Part shown: one piece after another, positions 1-5,800 of the stretch
How the letters are laid out: each line of letters begins with the position of its first letter
How positions within the stretch are numbered: the first letter of the stretch is position 1
Assembly: GCA_035458865.1 (NCBI GenBank)
Contig: DATHYZ010000263.1
Span: forward strand, 1-5,800
Reading direction: 5' to 3'
From: DATHYZ01 sp035458865
Lineage (GTDB): Bacteria; Chloroflexota; Limnocylindria; Limnocylindrales; CSP1-4
DNA length: 5,800 nt
Program-made: the position numbers and the translations under genes
Notes under the pieces: model-generated
Databases searched by the model: none
What the model was told of the DNA's origin: nothing
Seen by the model: only the letters and a program-made list of their open reading frames with translations

Positions 1-2475
1 CCCGCCGCCCGGGCCGCCATCGAGGAGGCGGTCCGTCGGTTCGTCACCGACGAGGACGAGCGCCGCTGGATCGAGCCGGCCCTGCTGACGCTGATCGGCG
101 TGAGCGACGGTCGCGAAGGCGGGACCGACCAGCTGTTCGCCGCCTGGCGAACCTTCTTCGAGCGGATCGCCGAGCACGGCACCACGGTCATCGTCTTCGA
201 GGATCTCCAGTGGGCGGACTCCGGCCTGCTCGGCTTCATCGACCATCTCACCGAGTGGGCGCGCAACGTGCCGCTCATGGTCGTGACGCTCGCCCGCCCC
301 GAGCTGCTCGAGCGGCGGCCCGACTGGGGAGCCGGCAAGCGTTCCTTCGCCAGCGTCGCCCTCGAGCCGCTCCCGGACCCTGCGATGCGGGCGCTCCTGG
401 CCGGCCTGGTGCCCGGTCTCCCCGATGCCGCCGTCGCGCGGATCGTGGGGCGGGCCGACGGGATCCCCCTCTACGCGGTGGAGACCGTGCGGATGCTCGT
501 GGCGGACGGGCGACTGGCGGTGGAGGACGGCGCCTGCCGACCGGTCGGCGACCTGACCGAGCTGGCCGTCCCGGAGACCCTCCGCTCACTCATCGCGTCG
601 CGCCTGGACGCTCTCGACCCAGCGGACCGGGGCCTCCTCCAGGCGGCGGCGGTGCTCGGGCAGTCCTTCACCATCGCGGCGCTCGCGGCGGTGGTGGACG
701 AGCCCGCGACCGACATCGAGGCCCGCCTGCGCGCGCTCACCAGGCGCGAGCTCCTGACCCTCGAGACCGACCCGCGGTCACCCGAGCGCGGTCAGTACGC
801 GTTCGTCCAGGCGCTCATCCGCGAGGTCGCCTACGGGACCCTGGCCCGAGCCGATCGCCGAACCCGTCACCTCGCCGCCGCCCGGTACTTCGAGCGGATC
901 GGCGACGAGGCGACGGCCGGCGTCCTGGCCGATCAGTACCTGGCCGCGTATCGCAACGCCGCGGACGGTCCCGAGGCCGACGCCATCGCAGCCCAGGCAA
1001 GGATCGCGCTCCGCGCCGCCGGCGAGCGGGCGATGGCGCTGGGGTCGCCGGAGCAGGCCCTGGGGTTCTATCGCTCGGCCCTCGAGGTGGCAACGGACGA
1101 GCAGGATCGGGCTGCGCTCCGGGAGCTCGCCGGCGAAGCGGCCTCGAGGTCGGGGGGGCACGAGGAGGCCGAGCAGCTCTTCGAGCAGGCGATCGCGACC
1201 TACCGATCGCTCGACGACCGTCCCGCCACCGCCCGGGCCATCGCCGGCCTCGCGGACGCGATGATGGCCCGCTACCGGATCCAGGCGGCTCTCGCGGTCC
1301 TGGAGCCCGCAGCCCAGGAGTTCGCGGACCTGGAACGGGACCCGGACTACGTACGCTTCCTGACCACCCTTGCCCGGTTCAAGATGATGGAGCAGGGCCC
1401 GGACGCCCTCGCCGCCGCCGACCGAGCCCTCGAGCTCGCCGAGCGGCTCGACCTGGTCCCGCTGATCGCCGACCTCCTCGTCACGAGGGGGACGATCCTG
1501 ACCCACTCCGGTCGCGGCTGGGAGGCGATGGCCGAGATCGAGGGCGGCCTGAAGCTGGCGATGGCCAACGGCCTGGCGCGAACGGAGCTCCGTGCCCGGA
1601 CCAACATCTCGGTCGCCCAGGGCTGGCGCGACCCGCTGGCCCAGATGGAGAACGTCAAGACCGGCATCGAGCTCGCACGACGGATCGGGCTGCGATTCGA
1701 GACCAGCCTGCAGGTCGGGAACGGATCGGAGATGGCGGTCCAGGTCGGCGAGTGGGACTGGGCCGTTCGCGAGCTGGAGACCGAGGTCGAGACCGCCCCC
1801 GAGGAAGAGCGCGAGCGGGCCCGCTGGTTCCTGATCCCGTTCCTCGCCGAGCGCGGTGAGGACGTTTCCGAGATGTTGGCGGAGCTGGAGGCACTCCACC
1901 GGGAGCGCGGGGCCGACGAGGCAGGCTGGGCCAACGCGGAGCGCTACCTCCACGGCTCGGTCTGGTTCCCCCAGGGTCGATGGATCGAGACGGCCGACGC
2001 GCTGCTCGCTGCCGCCCGCGAGGACGCCTACAACGCCGCTGCCTCGTGCGTGACGGCCGGGATGGCCGCGATCCTCGCCGGTGACCTCGAGCGGACCCGG
2101 CAGGCCGTCGACGGGCTCAGGCAGGCCGGCGTGCAGGGACCGGTCATGCATCACGCCCTCCGGGCCCTCGAGGCCGGTCTCGCCTCGCTCGAGGGTGACA
2201 CCGATGGGGCCGTCGCCGCCTATCGAGAGGCCCTCGAGGGGCATCGAACGACCGGCATGCGTCGACCGGAGGCCCTCCTCGGTCTCCAGATGGCCGCCAC
2301 GCTGGGACCCGAGCACCCGGCCGCCGTCGACGCGATCGAGGGCGCCCGTCGGATCTTCGCGGAGCTCCGGGCGCAGGCCTGGCTCGACCGCCTCGACGAG
2401 ATCGTCGCCCGAGGTCCACGCACCCAGGCCGGCCCACGTGCGGGCGTGACCGCCGAATCCGTCCGCGAGCCCTGA
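1..2475 (+). CDS. AAA-ATPase/TPR signalling protein, C-terminal part (5' end outside window)
   Basis: The reading frame is open from base 1, so the GTG at 100 is only an internal codon and the gene is cut by the window edge; 824 residues are visible. Residues 1 to about 190 (counted from base 1) are the second half of a STAND/AAA-type ATPase domain. The Walker B strand VIVFEDLQWAD is at bases 187-219, followed by the sensor-like TLARPELLERRPDW and the GIPLYAVE motif (a variant of the family GNPxFxEE). The Walker A loop must lie upstream. Residues about 190-300 resemble the winged-helix segment that follows this domain (SRLDALDPADRGLLQAAAVL, then YAFVQALIREVAYGTL). The rest, to about residue 790, is alpha-helical with TPR-like helices, for example HEEAEQLFEQAIATYR near base 1160. 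There is no C-terminal LuxR-type helix-turn-helix, which argues against a MalT/LuxR regulator. The closest known architecture is cyclase homology domain-AAA-TPR, but the N-terminal domain is not visible, so that part is inference. Probable role: cytoplasmic ATP-dependent signalling or scaffold protein. Confidence 0.85.
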   Translation, partial: PAARAAIEEAVRRFVTDEDERRWIEPALLTLIGVSDGREGGTDQLFAAWRTFFERIAEHGTTVIVFEDLQWADSGLLGFIDHLTEWARNVPLMVVTLARPELLERRPDWGAGKRSFASVALEPLPDPAMRALLAGLVPGLPDAAVARIVGRADGIPLYAVETVRMLVADGRLAVEDGACRPVGDLTELAVPETLRSLIASRLDALDPADRGLLQAAAVLGQSFTIAALAAVVDEPATDIEARLRALTRRELLTLETDPRSPERGQYAFVQALIREVAYGTLARADRRTRHLAAARYFERIGDEATAGVLADQYLAAYRNAADGPEADAIAAQARIALRAAGERAMALGSPEQALGFYRSALEVATDEQDRAALRELAGEAASRSGGHEEAEQLFEQAIATYRSLDDRPATARAIAGLADAMMARYRIQAALAVLEPAAQEFADLERDPDYVRFLTTLARFKMMEQGPDALAAADRALELAERLDLVPLIADLLVTRGTILTHSGRGWEAMAEIEGGLKLAMANGLARTELRARTNISVAQGWRDPLAQMENVKTGIELARRIGLRFETSLQVGNGSEMAVQVGEWDWAVRELETEVETAPEEERERARWFLIPFLAERGEDVSEMLAELEALHRERGADEAGWANAERYLHGSVWFPQGRWIETADALLAAAREDAYNAAASCVTAGMAAILAGDLERTRQAVDGLRQAGVQGPVMHHALRALEAGLASLEGDTDGAVAAYREALEGHRTTGMRRPEALLGLQMAATLGPEHPAAVDAIEGARRIFAELRAQAWLDRLDEIVARGPRTQAGPRAGVTAESVREP

Positions 2476-2500
2476 GGCCCGAGCGAGCCCGGCCTATCAT
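2472..2500 (+). promoter_or_regulatory. Putative sigma-70-type promoter giving a leaderless selD mRNA
   Basis: TATCAT at 2495-2500 matches the -10 consensus TATAAT at five of six bases, in an otherwise very GC-rich gap. Seventeen bases upstream, CTGAGG at 2472-2477 matches TTGACA at three of six positions and overlaps the stop codon of the preceding gene. The -10 box ends six bases before the ATG at 2507, so transcription would be expected to start at or next to the A of the start codon. No Shine-Dalgarno-like purine run lies before this ATG, which agrees with leaderless translation, a common mode in several high-GC phyla. The -35 match is weak and one A/T-rich hexamer can arise by chance. 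Confidence 0.45.
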
Positions 2501-2506
2501 CGCCGC

Positions 2507-3577
2507 ATGGCGTCTCCGGCCGACTCCTCACCACCTCACCCGCTCCGCCTGACCGAGCTGACCGACTGCGGGGGCTGCGCCGCGAAGCTCGGCGCCGACC
2601 TGCTCGCCGAGGCGCTCGCCGGCCTGGGCGCAGCGGCCCCGGCGCCACCGCCCGAGCTCGTGGCCGGGCTGGATCCCCCCGACGACGCGGCGGCGTACCG
2701 GATCTCCGACGACCTCGCCGTCATCGGCACGGTCGATTTCTTCCCCCCGCTCGTGGACGACCCGTGGACGTTCGGGGCGATCGCCGCAGCCAACGCTGCC
2801 TCGGACGTCTTCGCGATGGGTGGTCGCGTCCTGTTCGCCCTGTCGATCGCCGCCTTCCCCGAGGAGCTGCCCCGGGAGACGATGGCCGCGATCCTCGACG
2901 GCGCGGCGACGACCGTCCGCGAAGCGGGTGGCACCCTTGCCGGGGGCCACACGATCCGGGATCCCGAGCCGAAGTACGGCCTCGCCGTGATCGGGGTCGG
3001 GCATCCGGACCGGCTGTTCCGCAAGGGCGGGGCGCGCCCCGGCGACGCCCTGGTCCTGACGAAGCCGCTGGGCACCGGGCTGCTGGTGTCGGGGCGGCGC
3101 CAGGGCCTCACGCGCGACGCGGACTTCGACGTCGCCGTCGCCTCGATGCGACGGCTCAACCGAGACGCCGCGGAGGTGTTCGCCCGCCACGGCGTCCGCG
3201 GCGCGACCGATGTCACCGGGTTCGGGCTGCTGGGCCACGCGGCCGAGATGGCTCGTGCCTCGGGCCACCGCTTCGTGCTCGAGGCGAGCGCGCTGCCGGC
3301 GCTGCCGGGCGCGCTCGAGGTCGCCGCCTCCGGGCTCGAGACGGACGGCGCCGGGCACAACCGTCGCGCGGTCTCGCAGCTGCTGACCGTGAACGAGACC
3401 GTCGACCCGGCCCGGGTCGCGCTGGCGGCCGATCCACAGACCTCGGGTGGCCTGCTCGGCGCCGTGCCGGAGGCCGCCCTCGCCGACGTCCTCGGCGGCC
3501 TCGCCTCCGTCGGGGTCGCCGGCGCCGTCATCGGTCGGGTCGAGACGGCCGATCGGCCGGCAGTCGTGCTTGCCTGA
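2507..3577 (+). CDS. selD: Selenide, water dikinase (selenophosphate synthetase)
   Basis: The 356-residue product makes selenophosphate, AMP and phosphate from selenide, ATP and water in the cytoplasm. It is the selenium donor for selenocysteine, selenouridine in tRNA, or selenium-containing molybdenum enzymes. It is close in length to E. coli SelD (347). The N-terminal loop reads CGGCAAKL: Cys24 and Lys27 align with catalytic Cys17 and Lys20 of E. coli. The active site therefore uses Cys, not selenocysteine (TGC at 2576-2578). ATP/metal-binding signatures follow in order: DDAAAY (59-64), TVDFFPPLVDDPW (75-87), NAASDVFAMGG with Asp100, GGHTI (146-150), ATDVTGFGLLGH with Asp235, and DPQTSGG (309-315). 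The N-terminal AIRS domain spans roughly residues 50-165 and the C-terminal AIRS domain about 177-345. ATG 2507 is the only start upstream of the catalytic loop in this frame. It lies 31 bases after the AAA/TPR gene and 37 bases before the OsmC-family gene, probably in one transcript with the latter. Assignment is secure; the downstream selenium use is unknown. Confidence 0.97.
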   Translation: MASPADSSPPHPLRLTELTDCGGCAAKLGADLLAEALAGLGAAAPAPPPELVAGLDPPDDAAAYRISDDLAVIGTVDFFPPLVDDPWTFGAIAAANAASDVFAMGGRVLFALSIAAFPEELPRETMAAILDGAATTVREAGGTLAGGHTIRDPEPKYGLAVIGVGHPDRLFRKGGARPGDALVLTKPLGTGLLVSGRRQGLTRDADFDVAVASMRRLNRDAAEVFARHGVRGATDVTGFGLLGHAAEMARASGHRFVLEASALPALPGALEVAASGLETDGAGHNRRAVSQLLTVNETVDPARVALAADPQTSGGLLGAVPEAALADVLGGLASVGVAGAVIGRVETADRPAVVLA

Positions 3578-3602
3578 GGCTGGGGCGTCCAGCCACCTGT
3601 CC

Positions 3603-3608
3603 GGGAGG
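3603..3608 (+). promoter_or_regulatory. Ribosome binding site deciding the OsmC-family start
   Basis: GGGAGG lies six bases before the GTG at 3615. The frame is open back into selD to 3447, so this site is what fixes the start. An ATG at 3610 is out of frame and too close to the site to be used. Confidence 0.7.
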
Positions 3609-3614
3609 GATGAC

Positions 3615-4064
3615 GTGAGCAGCTATGCGGTGGAGCTACGGACGGTCGACGGCGGCGCGACCGCGCTCGGCTGGTCGGGACCGCACTCGGTGGTCGTCGA
3701 CCGCCCCGCCGAGGCGGGTGGCCGTGGACTGGGATTCAACGGCGGCCAGCTCCTGTACCTGGCCGTCGCCGCCTGCTGGTCGAACGACCTCTACCGCGAG
3801 GCCGCCACGCGCGGGATCCGGCTGACCCGGGTACGGATCGCGGTGGACGGCGGGTTCTCCGGCCGAGGGGCGGCCAGCGACCCGATCGTCGTCGACATCG
3901 AAGTCGAGGGCGACGCCACCGAGGCCGAGCTGCAGGCCCTCGTCGACGAGGTCGACGCGATCGCCGAGATCCCCCGCTCCATCCGCGAGGGCACTCCCAT
4001 GACGCTGGGGTCGCGCAGGCTGACCGCGCTCGTCGGATCCCCGGCGCAGCCGGGCAAGGGCTGA
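3615..4064 (+). CDS. OsmC-family protein with a single conserved cysteine
   Basis: This is a 149-residue protein of the OsmC/Ohr fold. The N-terminal beta strands (residues 1-30) lead into GFNGGQLLYLAVAACWSNDL (40-59). This is the family's central helix start, with the conserved Cys54. TRGIRLTRVRIAVDGGF follows as the helix end and strand, and EAELQALVDEVDAIAEIPRS (104-123) is the second helix. In classical OsmC and Ohr peroxidases this second region carries a second cysteine (often Cys-Pro-Val); here the aligned positions are Ala117-Glu118-Ile119. Cys54 is the only cysteine in the protein, so the usual two-cysteine peroxide reduction through an intramolecular disulfide is not expected. The GTG start is chosen for the GGGAGG site six bases upstream and because the family fold begins right after it. 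It lies 37 bases downstream of selD with no evident terminator between, so co-transcription is likely. A role with reactive selenium or sulfur compounds is inference from the neighbour only. Soluble, with no signal peptide. Confidence 0.85.
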   Translation: MSSYAVELRTVDGGATALGWSGPHSVVVDRPAEAGGRGLGFNGGQLLYLAVAACWSNDLYREAATRGIRLTRVRIAVDGGFSGRGAASDPIVVDIEVEGDATEAELQALVDEVDAIAEIPRSIREGTPMTLGSRRLTALVGSPAQPGKG

Positions 4065-4105
4065 GTCGCGCCAGAGACGGATCGCAGCCATCTCGATCAG
4101 GGGAG

Positions 4106-4156
4106 GGGCCGGCCGACACCCAGGCCTCCGGCGGCCGGCTCGCCGCCGTGTCAGCC
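4106..4156. terminator. GC-rich inverted repeats in the convergent gap, possible bidirectional terminator
   Basis: GCCGGCCG at 4108-4115 is perfectly complementary to CGGCCGGC at 4132-4139, with a 16-base loop; one G-U and one G-C pair can extend it to 4106/4141. A competing pairing joins GGCCGACAC (4111-4119) to GTGTCAGCC (4148-4156), with eight of nine positions matched. The position between two convergent genes suits transcription termination for both. Neither strand shows a T run after the stem, so this is not a classical intrinsic terminator. Confidence 0.4.
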
Positions 4157-4161
4157 GACCG

Positions 4162-5265
4162 TCAGGACGTCGGTACCGGAAGCTCCACCCAGACGCGAGC
4201 CCCGGCCGGGATCGCGTTCTCGGCCCCGGCCCGACCGCCCTGTGCCTCTGCCAGCGCGCGGACGATCGCCAAGCCAAGCCCACTCGAGCCCCTGGCTCGA
4301 TCCCGGCCAGGGTCCTCCTGGTAGAAGCGGTCGAACACGTGCGGCAGGTCGGCAGGTCGGAAGCCCGTTCCGCTGTCCACGACGGAGAGCCGCACGAGGC
4401 CGGACGAGGCTCCGCCCTCGACCCGCACCATCCCGCCGCTCGGCGTGTGCCGGATGGCGTTGTCCAGAAGCGCGCCCACCATCTGGCGCAGGCGGTCCGG
4501 GTCGGCACGGACCAGGAGCCCCGGGCTCACGTGCTGGTCGAGCCGAAGCCCGGCCGCCTCTCCCTGGACCGCGAACGAGCGGATGGCAGCGCCGACGATG
4601 GCGCCGACGTCTATCGTCTCGATGCGCAGCGGAAGGGTCCCGGCCTCGGCCAGGCCGATCGTCCGCAGGTCATCCACGATCCGGGCCAGCAGCCGCGACT
4701 GGTCGCGGATCGTCTCGAGGTGTCGGTCATCGTGGTCATAGACCCGGTCGAGCACGGCCGTGGTCGTGGCCTCGATGACCGCCAGCGGGGTCTTGAGCTC
4801 GTGGACCGCGTCCTGGAAGAACCGACGCCTCGCGGCCTCGGCTGCCTCGAGCTCCCGCGCCATCGCATCGAACGATCGGCCGAGCTCGCCAAGCTCGTCG
4901 CTCCGCCCGGCAAGGCCCGACCGACGCGCGAGGTCACCGTGGGCGACCGCGGCGGCGGCATTGCCGAGACGTCCCAGGGGGCCGGAGATCCGGTCCGCGA
5001 GGATGAACCCCAACAGCGAGGCGCCTGCCGCCGCGGCAACGGCGACCACGATGAGCGAGACCGTGGTCTCGCGCTCGATCTGCTGGGCCCTGGGGCCACT
5101 GCCGGGTCCCTGGCCGCGGCCGTTGCCGGAGCCGGCCCGGTCGTCGGTCGTCTCCAGCTGCGCGAAACCTCGCCCGACGATCGTGGGGGCCGCGACCGCG
5201 ACCACGGCCGCGGTGGCGAGCGCGACCAGGGCGAAGGTCAGCGACAGGCGGATCCGGAGGCTCAC
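4162..5265 (-). CDS. Membrane sensor histidine kinase (HAMP-HisKA-HATPase, BaeS-like)
   Basis: This 367-residue inner-membrane kinase would autophosphorylate and pass phosphate to the regulator encoded just upstream. Transmembrane helix 1 is about residues 8-30. A short extracytoplasmic segment (31-67) follows, then helix 2 (about 69-90). A HAMP domain (about 90-142) shows Pro96 and DELGELGRSFDAM. The HisKA H-box is QDAVHELKTPLAVI with phosphoacceptor His155; the adjacent ELKT fits the ExxT pattern linked to phosphatase activity in HisKA kinases. The ATP-binding domain has the N box LLDNAIRHTP (Asn269), the G1 box DSGTG (297-301), the F box FDRF (311-314) and the G2 box GSSGLGL (326-332). All catalytic boxes look intact. 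The GTG start overlaps the regulator's stop as GTGA (5265-5262), indicating translational coupling; no strong ribosome site precedes it. The outer segment is rich in Gly, Arg and Gln with no recognisable sensor domain, so the signal is unknown. Confidence 0.95.
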   Translation of the reverse strand: MSLRIRLSLTFALVALATAAVVAVAAPTIVGRGFAQLETTDDRAGSGNGRGQGPGSGPRAQQIERETTVSLIVVAVAAAAGASLLGFILADRISGPLGRLGNAAAAVAHGDLARRSGLAGRSDELGELGRSFDAMARELEAAEAARRRFFQDAVHELKTPLAVIEATTTAVLDRVYDHDDRHLETIRDQSRLLARIVDDLRTIGLAEAGTLPLRIETIDVGAIVGAAIRSFAVQGEAAGLRLDQHVSPGLLVRADPDRLRQMVGALLDNAIRHTPSGGMVRVEGGASSGLVRLSVVDSGTGFRPADLPHVFDRFYQEDPGRDRARGSSGLGLAIVRALAEAQGGRAGAENAIPAGARVWVELPVPTS

Positions 5266-5800
5266 GGGCGGGCCGCCCGGTAGCCGACACCCCGGACCGT
5301 CTCGACGTACTGGCCGTCGTCGGGCCGGGGGCCCAGCTTGTGGCGCAGGTTCTTGACGTGACTGTCCATCGTCCGGTCGTAGGCGTCGAACGCCTCGCCG
5401 AAGACCCGCTCGCCGAGCTGCTCGCGGGTCAGCACGATCCCGGGTCGCTCCGCCAGGGCCACGAGCAGGTCGAACTCGACTCGGGTCAGCCCGACGGTGT
5501 GGTCACCGCGCCACACCTCTCGGGCGCCCGTGTCGATCCTCAGATCGAAGAGCGTGTGGCACGGATCCGTCGAGGGCGAGCCGTCTGCCCGCCGAAGCAC
5601 TGCTCCCACGCGGGCCACGAGCTCGCGGGGCTCGAAGGGCTTGGTCACGTAGTCGTCTGCGCCGATCTCCAGGCCGGCCACCCGGTCGATGACCTCGTCC
5701 CGAGCCGTCAGCATGATCACCGCCGGGCTCGGCCCATCGGCTCGCAGGTCGCGCAGGACGTCGAAGCCGGATCGCTTCGGAAGCATGACGTCGAGGACGA
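5262..5800 (-). CDS. OmpR/PhoB-family response regulator, 5' end outside window
   Basis: This DNA-binding regulator is the partner of the downstream kinase. The frame stays open through the Met codon at 5786-5784 to the window edge and reads VLDV just before it, so that Met is internal. The aspartate of VLDVMLP (bases 5792-5790) is the expected phosphorylation site. Further receiver landmarks are MLTARD with the switch Thr, and YVTKPF with the conserved Lys. The C-terminal winged helix follows a short linker: TRVEFDLLVALAERPG, then LTREQLGERVFG, the recognition-helix region RTMDSHVKNLRHKLG and the closing hairpin ETVRGVGYRA. Phosphorylation would promote binding to promoter repeats; no target site could be identified here. 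The first beta strand and acidic pair of the receiver lie outside the window. The stop codon overlaps the kinase GTG by four bases, so the two are one operon running away from the right edge. Confidence 0.95.
   Translation of the reverse strand, partial: VLDVMLPKRSGFDVLRDLRADGPSPAVIMLTARDEVIDRVAGLEIGADDYVTKPFEPRELVARVGAVLRRADGSPSTDPCHTLFDLRIDTGAREVWRGDHTVGLTRVEFDLLVALAERPGIVLTREQLGERVFGEAFDAYDRTMDSHVKNLRHKLGPRPDDGQYVETVRGVGYRAARP

Noticed and set aside
210..1859. 549-codon plus-strand frame overlapping the AAA/TPR gene
   Set aside because: The product is almost entirely Arg, Gly, Pro and Ala, as expected of a shifted frame in GC-rich DNA, with no motif.
778..2316. 512-codon open frame on the minus strand inside the AAA/TPR gene
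   Set aside because: It is a shadow of the high-GC coding frame. Its product is low-complexity (Gly, Leu, Arg, Pro-rich) with no recognisable domain, while the plus-strand frame carries clear ATPase and TPR motifs.
2576..2578. Possible selenocysteine codon at the SelD active site
   Set aside because: The codon is TGC (cysteine), not TGA, so no recoding or SECIS element is needed.
2528..3531. Long minus-strand frames (276 and 331 codons) opposite selD
   Set aside because: selD has all its family signatures on the plus strand; the antisense products show no domain and biased composition.
3610..3618. Two-codon ATG-ACG-TGA mini-frame overlapping the OsmC-family GTG start
   Set aside because: The ATG is only one base from the GGGAGG site, too close for initiation, so a regulatory leader peptide is not supported.
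4343..4358. Tandem copy of the eight-base unit GGCAGGTC within the kinase gene
   Set aside because: It encodes the normal RPADLPHVF stretch before the F box with no length change compared with typical kinases, so it is a chance repeat from codon choice.
4339..5283. 314-codon plus-strand frame opposite the histidine kinase
   Set aside because: All kinase boxes are on the minus strand. The plus-strand product is an antisense shadow rich in Arg, Gly and Asp.

Overview
The window is uniformly GC-rich, with strong G/C preference at third codon positions and frequent GTG starts. It is densely packed with bacterial genes. The combination of genes (an AAA/TPR protein of the type usually fused to a nucleotide cyclase domain, an OmpR-type response regulator with a BaeS-like kinase, a selD with no clear ribosome binding site, and an OsmC-family gene) fits a high-GC bacterium such as a Chloroflexota member (Limnocylindria or Thermomicrobia-like) or an Actinobacteriota member. 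This placement is inferred from sequence character only; there is no rRNA or other marker in the window.

Layout. On the plus strand, bases 1-2475 hold the 3' part of a large AAA-ATPase/TPR signalling protein whose N-terminus lies before the window. After a 31-base gap comes selD (2507-3577, selenide water dikinase). A further 37 bases on is a small OsmC-family gene (3615-4064). A 97-base convergent gap with GC-rich inverted repeats follows. On the minus strand, reading from the right edge, an OmpR/PhoB-family response regulator (truncated by the window end) overlaps by four bases a membrane histidine kinase gene that runs down to 4162.

How the genes work together. selD and the OsmC gene look like a two-gene unit. 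SelD makes selenophosphate, and the OsmC-like protein is a thiol-type protein that keeps only one of the two family cysteines. No selA, selB, tRNA-Sec or selU is visible here, so what the selenophosphate is used for cannot be told from this window. A good -10 hexamer sits exactly where a leaderless selD mRNA would need it. The kinase/regulator pair is a classical two-component system transcribed toward selD-osmC, and nothing in the window ties it to selenium. The AAA/TPR protein is probably the C-terminal part of a multidomain signalling protein.

No mobile elements, CRISPR arrays, tRNA or rRNA genes are seen. I found no clearly new system. The points most worth a second look are the selD-osmC pairing, the cysteine-poor OsmC protein, and the putative leaderless selD promoter.
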